A stretch of DNA of 64,000 bases from DATLMR01 sp964615905. GTDB taxonomy: Bacteria > Acidobacteriota > Blastocatellia > UBA7656. Under the pieces are notes generated by a model. That model did not search any database. It had not been told where the DNA came from and worked only from the letters and a program-made list of their open reading frames with translations. The stretch spans positions 186,001-250,000 of the forward strand of contig CAZTUB010000003.1 in the NCBI GenBank assembly GCA_964615905.1. The letters are read 5' to 3'. Shown piece by piece: positions 61,082 through 64,000 of this stretch (positions are counted from its first letter, which is position 1; each line of letters begins with the position of its first letter). The position numbers were made by a program, and so were the translations under genes.

Positions 61082-61606
61082 TCAGATTAGGTACTTAGAC
61101 TTTAATACCCCGACATGATGCAACTCGTGCCCGCATATTATCCAGGCCAGCGCTCGCACGCTTACCTCTACATCATTCGCTTTCCCTTGCCTTTGCCACG
61201 CTTCCATATCGAGAGACTCAAACAACTCTATACTCGCTCTCCTCACCTGTTCGTACTCTCTTGTTATATCGGCCATCTGCCGCCGATCAAACCCGCCGTT
61301 CGCCACATAGTCGTCCTGCTCGAACCCCGCGAGAGGGGTCTTATCATTTCGGGCAAACCTCAGCGCCCGGTAGGCGAATATGCGCTCGCCGTCTACTATG
61401 TGGCCGACGAGCTGCTTGACGCTCCACTTACCGGGCGCATATCTGTGCCCCGCCTGTTCCTCGCTCATCCCTGCGAGCAAAGAGAGCGTGTCGGCCATCT
61501 GTCGTTTGAGCGTCTCGACGATGCTTTCTTGCGGCACAAGCTCGATATATTTCTCGTAATCGGGCGCGTATTCACCAGTAGCCGGCTTCGTTGATAAACT
61601 GGACAT
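61082..61606 (-). CDS. DinB-family protein
   Basis: A 174-residue four-helix protein. LVPQESIVETLKRQMADTLSLLAGMSEEQAGHRYAPGKWSVKQLVGHIVDGERIF carries the first metal His, and ALAWIICGHELHHVGVLKSKYL the C-terminal His pair. It belongs to the same fold as the protein at 49192. AAAGGAGGCAGC precedes ATG 61606; the longer frame to 61822 overlaps the Coa1-like gene and is not used. Confidence 0.87.
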   Translation of the reverse strand: MSSLSTKPATGEYAPDYEKYIELVPQESIVETLKRQMADTLSLLAGMSEEQAGHRYAPGKWSVKQLVGHIVDGERIFAYRALRFARNDKTPLAGFEQDDYVANGGFDRRQMADITREYEQVRRASIELFESLDMEAWQRQGKANDVEVSVRALAWIICGHELHHVGVLKSKYLI

Positions 61607-61620
61607 GATTGCTGCCTCCT

Positions 61621-62049
61621 TTACTCGGTTGAAGGGGCCAACAGGTTGATCCGCCTGCTCTGGCCCTCGACCTCTACTTCGAGCGTAGAGAACTCCCATT
61701 TGCCTTGTTTCTTTGTCGCCAGGGCATAGACGGTCCCGCCCTTTTTCGGCCCCGATACGGGGATACTGAGGTTGGCGTCCCCAGACCCGTTGCTCACATT
61801 TATAGAGCCGCTGACGAGCCACCCCGGCTCAATCGGCTCTCCAAGCTCTCTGGTCACGGCAGGGTTAGACCTGGCCTTCGTTATGGCCTGCTGATAAACA
61901 TCAGAGGATTTCATCGCCCCGAAAACAAACATTATGATCGCCGCTACAAAGACGACGATCAAAACGATAATACCGAGACACCCCACGGGGACGAACCATT
62001 TCCAGTTTCGTCCGAACCAGCCTTTCTTTTCAGGAGGAGCACCAGTCAT
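61621..62049 (-). CDS. Coa1-like membrane-anchored protein
   Basis: A 142-residue protein with a short cytoplasmic N-terminus, one membrane helix (CLGIIVLIVVFVAAIIMFVFGA, about 23-45) and an exposed domain with SSDVYQQAITKARSNPAVTRELGEPI and INVSNGSGDANLSIPVSGPKKGGTVY. This matches the Coa1/cytochrome-oxidase assembly family; its function in bacteria is unclear. AGGTG precedes the ATG at 62049. Confidence 0.8.
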   Translation of the reverse strand: MTGAPPEKKGWFGRNWKWFVPVGCLGIIVLIVVFVAAIIMFVFGAMKSSDVYQQAITKARSNPAVTRELGEPIEPGWLVSGSINVSNGSGDANLSIPVSGPKKGGTVYALATKKQGKWEFSTLEVEVEGQSRRINLLAPSTE

Positions 62050-62103
62050 ATTCACCTCTCGCCGGAAGAATGCTTCGCACTTTGAACGGCTGCTATGATA
62101 CGA

Positions 62104-62340
62104 CTACTCTTGCGATTTCCGCCACTGTCCGCACCTGCTCTCTTCGCACTCGTGCGGATGGTACGCCTGCACGAGCCTGTCGGCTGCCTTTTGCGCGTCT
62201 CTCAGGTTCCAGCGAAAGAACTCTGCCGGGTAGCCGCTTCCGCCCTCGTGCTCGCGCATCTGCACCCAGAAACGCCTGTTGTCTGGAATCGCCAAAGCAG
62301 TGATCTTCTCATCCAAATGATTTCGATACCATTCGCTCAT
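62104..62340 (-). CDS. Small hypothetical protein
   Basis: A 78-residue soluble protein (MSEWYRNHLDEKITALAI..., AADRLVQAYHPHECEESRCGQW) with two Cys and two His near the C-terminus that may bind a metal. A good ribosome site, GGAGGG, precedes ATG 62340, supporting translation. Not recognised as a family. Confidence 0.6.
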   Translation of the reverse strand: MSEWYRNHLDEKITALAIPDNRRFWVQMREHEGGSGYPAEFFRWNLRDAQKAADRLVQAYHPHECEESRCGQWRKSQE

Positions 62341-62386
62341 ACCCGGACCCTCCGAAGCAACGGCAATCGAGGCCTCCGTCGCGCAC

Positions 62387-62773
62387 TCAGGAACGCAGGG
62401 CAGCCACAGCCTCTATCTCTATCAGAAACCCGTAGTGCAGTTCCTTTGTCGGAATCACTGCGCGGGCCGGTTTGTGCTCGCCCATTACCCGTGCGTATAC
62501 CTCGTTGACCGCGCCCCATAACTCTATATCCGAGATGTACAGAGTCATCTTCAGCACGCGGCTCAAATCGCTGTTAGCCGCCTTCAGAATTTCGCTTATA
62601 TTGCTCAGAGCCTGCGCGGTCTGTTCCTGTATCGATCCGACCTTCTTCTCTCCCGTTTTTGGATCGATTGACAACTGACCCGATACAAAGACAAGCCCGT
62701 TGTAAACGACTGCCTGTGAGTAGTGCCCGGCCGGCGCAGGGGCATTCGATGTCTGAATCGTTTCGATTTCCAT
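62387..62773 (-). CDS. RidA/YjgF-family enamine/imine deaminase
   Basis: A 128-residue protein with the RidA pattern: QTSNAPAPAGHYSQAVVYNGLVFVSGQLSIDP, then EQTAQALSNISEILKAANSDLSRVLKMTLYISDI and HKPARAVIPTKELHYGFLIEIEAVA. The Arg of ARAVIP is the ligand-binding residue. It hydrolyses reactive enamines formed by PLP enzymes, in the cytoplasm as a trimer. The ATG at 62773 starts the family sequence; the frame opens at 62848. Confidence 0.93.
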   Translation of the reverse strand: MEIETIQTSNAPAPAGHYSQAVVYNGLVFVSGQLSIDPKTGEKKVGSIQEQTAQALSNISEILKAANSDLSRVLKMTLYISDIELWGAVNEVYARVMGEHKPARAVIPTKELHYGFLIEIEAVAALRS

Positions 62774-62996
62774 AGCGGCGAATATATGCTCCTTGCAAGT
62801 CATCGTCAAATACGCCCGGCAATCCGCACGGCCCTGTGGCGCGGTCAATTGTCAAAGCGCCGAAACAGGTTTTATCGGGCTTGCGCCTCGCACAAGCGGG
62901 CCGCTGGCGAAGCCATACGAAAACCGGTTGCTGCGCCCCACTGCAAGCGGTTGCCAGGTCGCGCATGTGGGATTCAGGTCAGAACTGGCCGCGCGG

Positions 62997-63533
62997 CTAG
63001 ATGCGCTTCCTCATTCGTGAAAACGGGATCACCACGTCGCCTGGCAGGGTCAGCTCGAACCTTTCACTTACTTCATACCCGCCGGCCATGTACAGCGGCT
63101 CCCCAGGCAACGTCGCTACCAGTTCAAGCTCGCTAAACCCCGCCTCGCGCGCTTCTTGCTCGCACACTTCCATAATACGGCGGCCTATCCCGCGCCGGGC
63201 CCAGGCCGGGTCAACAAACATCGCTCGTATTCGCGCAGGCTCCTTGCGCGGGTCGAGTAACGAATCCTCCGCCGCCGATTTCATCTGGTCGCCCCCGTAA
63301 AGAGTCTTGCGCTTGCTCCATCCGCCGCACCCGACAATCCGGCCTTCCGTTTCAGCGACAAAGTATGTGCCGTCGGATATTAGCTGTGTGTCAACCCCGA
63401 ATACGTGAACGACAGCGCCCTCTATCTGCCGATCTGTGTAATAGCCCGCGCTCAGGGCGCGCGCCGATTCTGGAATGAGCCGTTTAAGAGCGGGTATGTC
63501 ATCCAGGGTGGCTTTTCGAATCACCATAGCCAT
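62997..63533 (-). CDS. GNAT-family N-acetyltransferase
   Basis: A 178-residue acetyltransferase: VIRKATLDDIPALKRLIPESARAL, TYFVAETEGRIVGCGGWSKR and the acetyl-CoA motif IRAMFVDPAWARRGIGRRIMEVCEQEAREAGF, followed by LYMAGGYEVSERFE. It should acetylate an amine with acetyl-CoA; substrate unknown. Length is typical. Confidence 0.92.
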   Translation of the reverse strand: MAMVIRKATLDDIPALKRLIPESARALSAGYYTDRQIEGAVVHVFGVDTQLISDGTYFVAETEGRIVGCGGWSKRKTLYGGDQMKSAAEDSLLDPRKEPARIRAMFVDPAWARRGIGRRIMEVCEQEAREAGFSELELVATLPGEPLYMAGGYEVSERFELTLPGDVVIPFSRMRKRI

Positions 63534-63573
63534 CTCTCAAGGCGACGAAGCCGGGAACCCCTGACGCTTCGCA

Positions 63574-64000
63574 TCAGGAGACCCATAGCCGAAGCTCATT
63601 TTTTACTTTCCACCTGCCTTCATCTTTTGTCAGCAGAATATACGCTCCGTCGCCGCACAGCCCTCCGCAGTACCTGGATACATAAACCATTGCCTGTCTC
63701 TTCTCGGCATCAAAACCGACTCGTGACAAGACGACGTACCCGTACGATTCGGGATACTTTTTATAGAACTCTTCCCAGCCCTTGAGCAAAGAGCCTGCCC
63801 CGTCGGCACTCCCCTTAAAGAAGCTTTCTATCTCCTCTTTGGCAAGAATCTTGTACGGAGCCTTGATCTCAAATTGCCCGCTCAACTTTCTTGGCTCCCT
63901 GTTCTTATCGACGAAGTCTTTGAGCGTAGATTCAGAGACGGGCGATAGCTCTTCAAGCACGCCCTTATGGTGCTCGTCTTCAGGCTGCCCGCCGTAATCA
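63574..64000 (-). CDS. Hypothetical protein, 5' end outside the window
   Basis: At least 141 residues: the frame stays open from a GTG at 63960 to the window edge (DYGGQPEDEHHKG upstream), so the true start may be outside. It contains IESFFKGSADGAGSLLKGWEEFYKKYPESYGYVVLSRVGFD and YVSRYCGGLCGDGAYILLTKDEGRWKVKNELRLWVS. The CGGLCGDG motif has two Cys and Gly-rich turns. No family recognised with confidence. Confidence 0.65.
   Translation of the reverse strand, partial: DYGGQPEDEHHKGVLEELSPVSESTLKDFVDKNREPRKLSGQFEIKAPYKILAKEEIESFFKGSADGAGSLLKGWEEFYKKYPESYGYVVLSRVGFDAEKRQAMVYVSRYCGGLCGDGAYILLTKDEGRWKVKNELRLWVS

Noticed and set aside
61607..61822. Extended start of the second DinB gene
   Set aside because: The extension overlaps the Coa1-like gene in another frame, while ATG 61606 has a near-perfect ribosome site.

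Overview
The window is GC-rich bacterial chromosome from an organism with a Gram-negative style gene set (LysR/glnA, sigma-54 regulator, S46 peptidase, menaquinone methyltransferase, sulfotransferase-containing glycan cluster). The mix of SBBP/BNR giant secreted protein, DUF6599 protein, S8 peptidases, S46 peptidase and MurL/MurD2 pair fits Acidobacteriota, perhaps class Blastocatellia. That placement is an inference from gene content, not a database result. No rRNA, tRNA, CRISPR array or transposase was recognised.

Layout. 0-5.7 kb: a truncated subtilisin, a RamB-like XRE regulator, a LysR regulator divergent from glutamine synthetase (glnA), and a YjdF-like membrane protein. 5.9-13.1 kb: an EEP-family hydrolase, a selenocysteine-containing selenophosphate synthetase (selD, with in-frame UGA and a SECIS-like hairpin), a secreted subtilisin ending in a hexapeptide repeat, and a membrane HD-GYP/GAF/GGDEF protein. 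13.2-22.1 kb: a surface-glycan cluster (GT4, GT2, sulfotransferase, flippase, a TMTC-like membrane/TPR protein on the other strand, GT2, GT4). 22.1-30.8 kb: ubiE/menG, a stand-alone ClpB-D2-like AAA+ ATPase, recG, and a sodium/solute symporter abutting a fused serine hydrolase-NamZ-like muramidase (possible murein recycling). 31-41 kb: a giant SBBP/BNR secreted protein, a 26-bp inverted repeat, an orphan NtrC-type regulator, a DUF6599 protein, a zinc-ribbon/PH protein, and the murL-murD2 pair for an alternative route to D-glutamate in peptidoglycan. 41-48.5 kb: two tandem GT39 paralogues sharing near-identical blocks, an S46 dipeptidyl-peptidase and mnmG. 48.6-64 kb: an almost wholly minus-strand run of small, mostly single-domain genes (SnoaL-like x3, DinB x2, PNPOx-like, VOC, RidA, GNAT, DDAH, MFS and others), most with clear ribosome binding sites.

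The most unusual structural signal is a family of intergenic hairpins built from tandem heptamers (typical unit AAGTGAC, variant CCGTAAA/CCGTGAA). There are six copies, all in the first 46.7 kb. Four genes take their stop codon from inside one of these elements, and the repeat also produces false N-terminal extensions of neighbouring reading frames. Where a longer open frame exists upstream, I moved starts to the ATG/GTG/TTG supported by a ribosome binding site, by family length or by removal of repeat-encoded residues.
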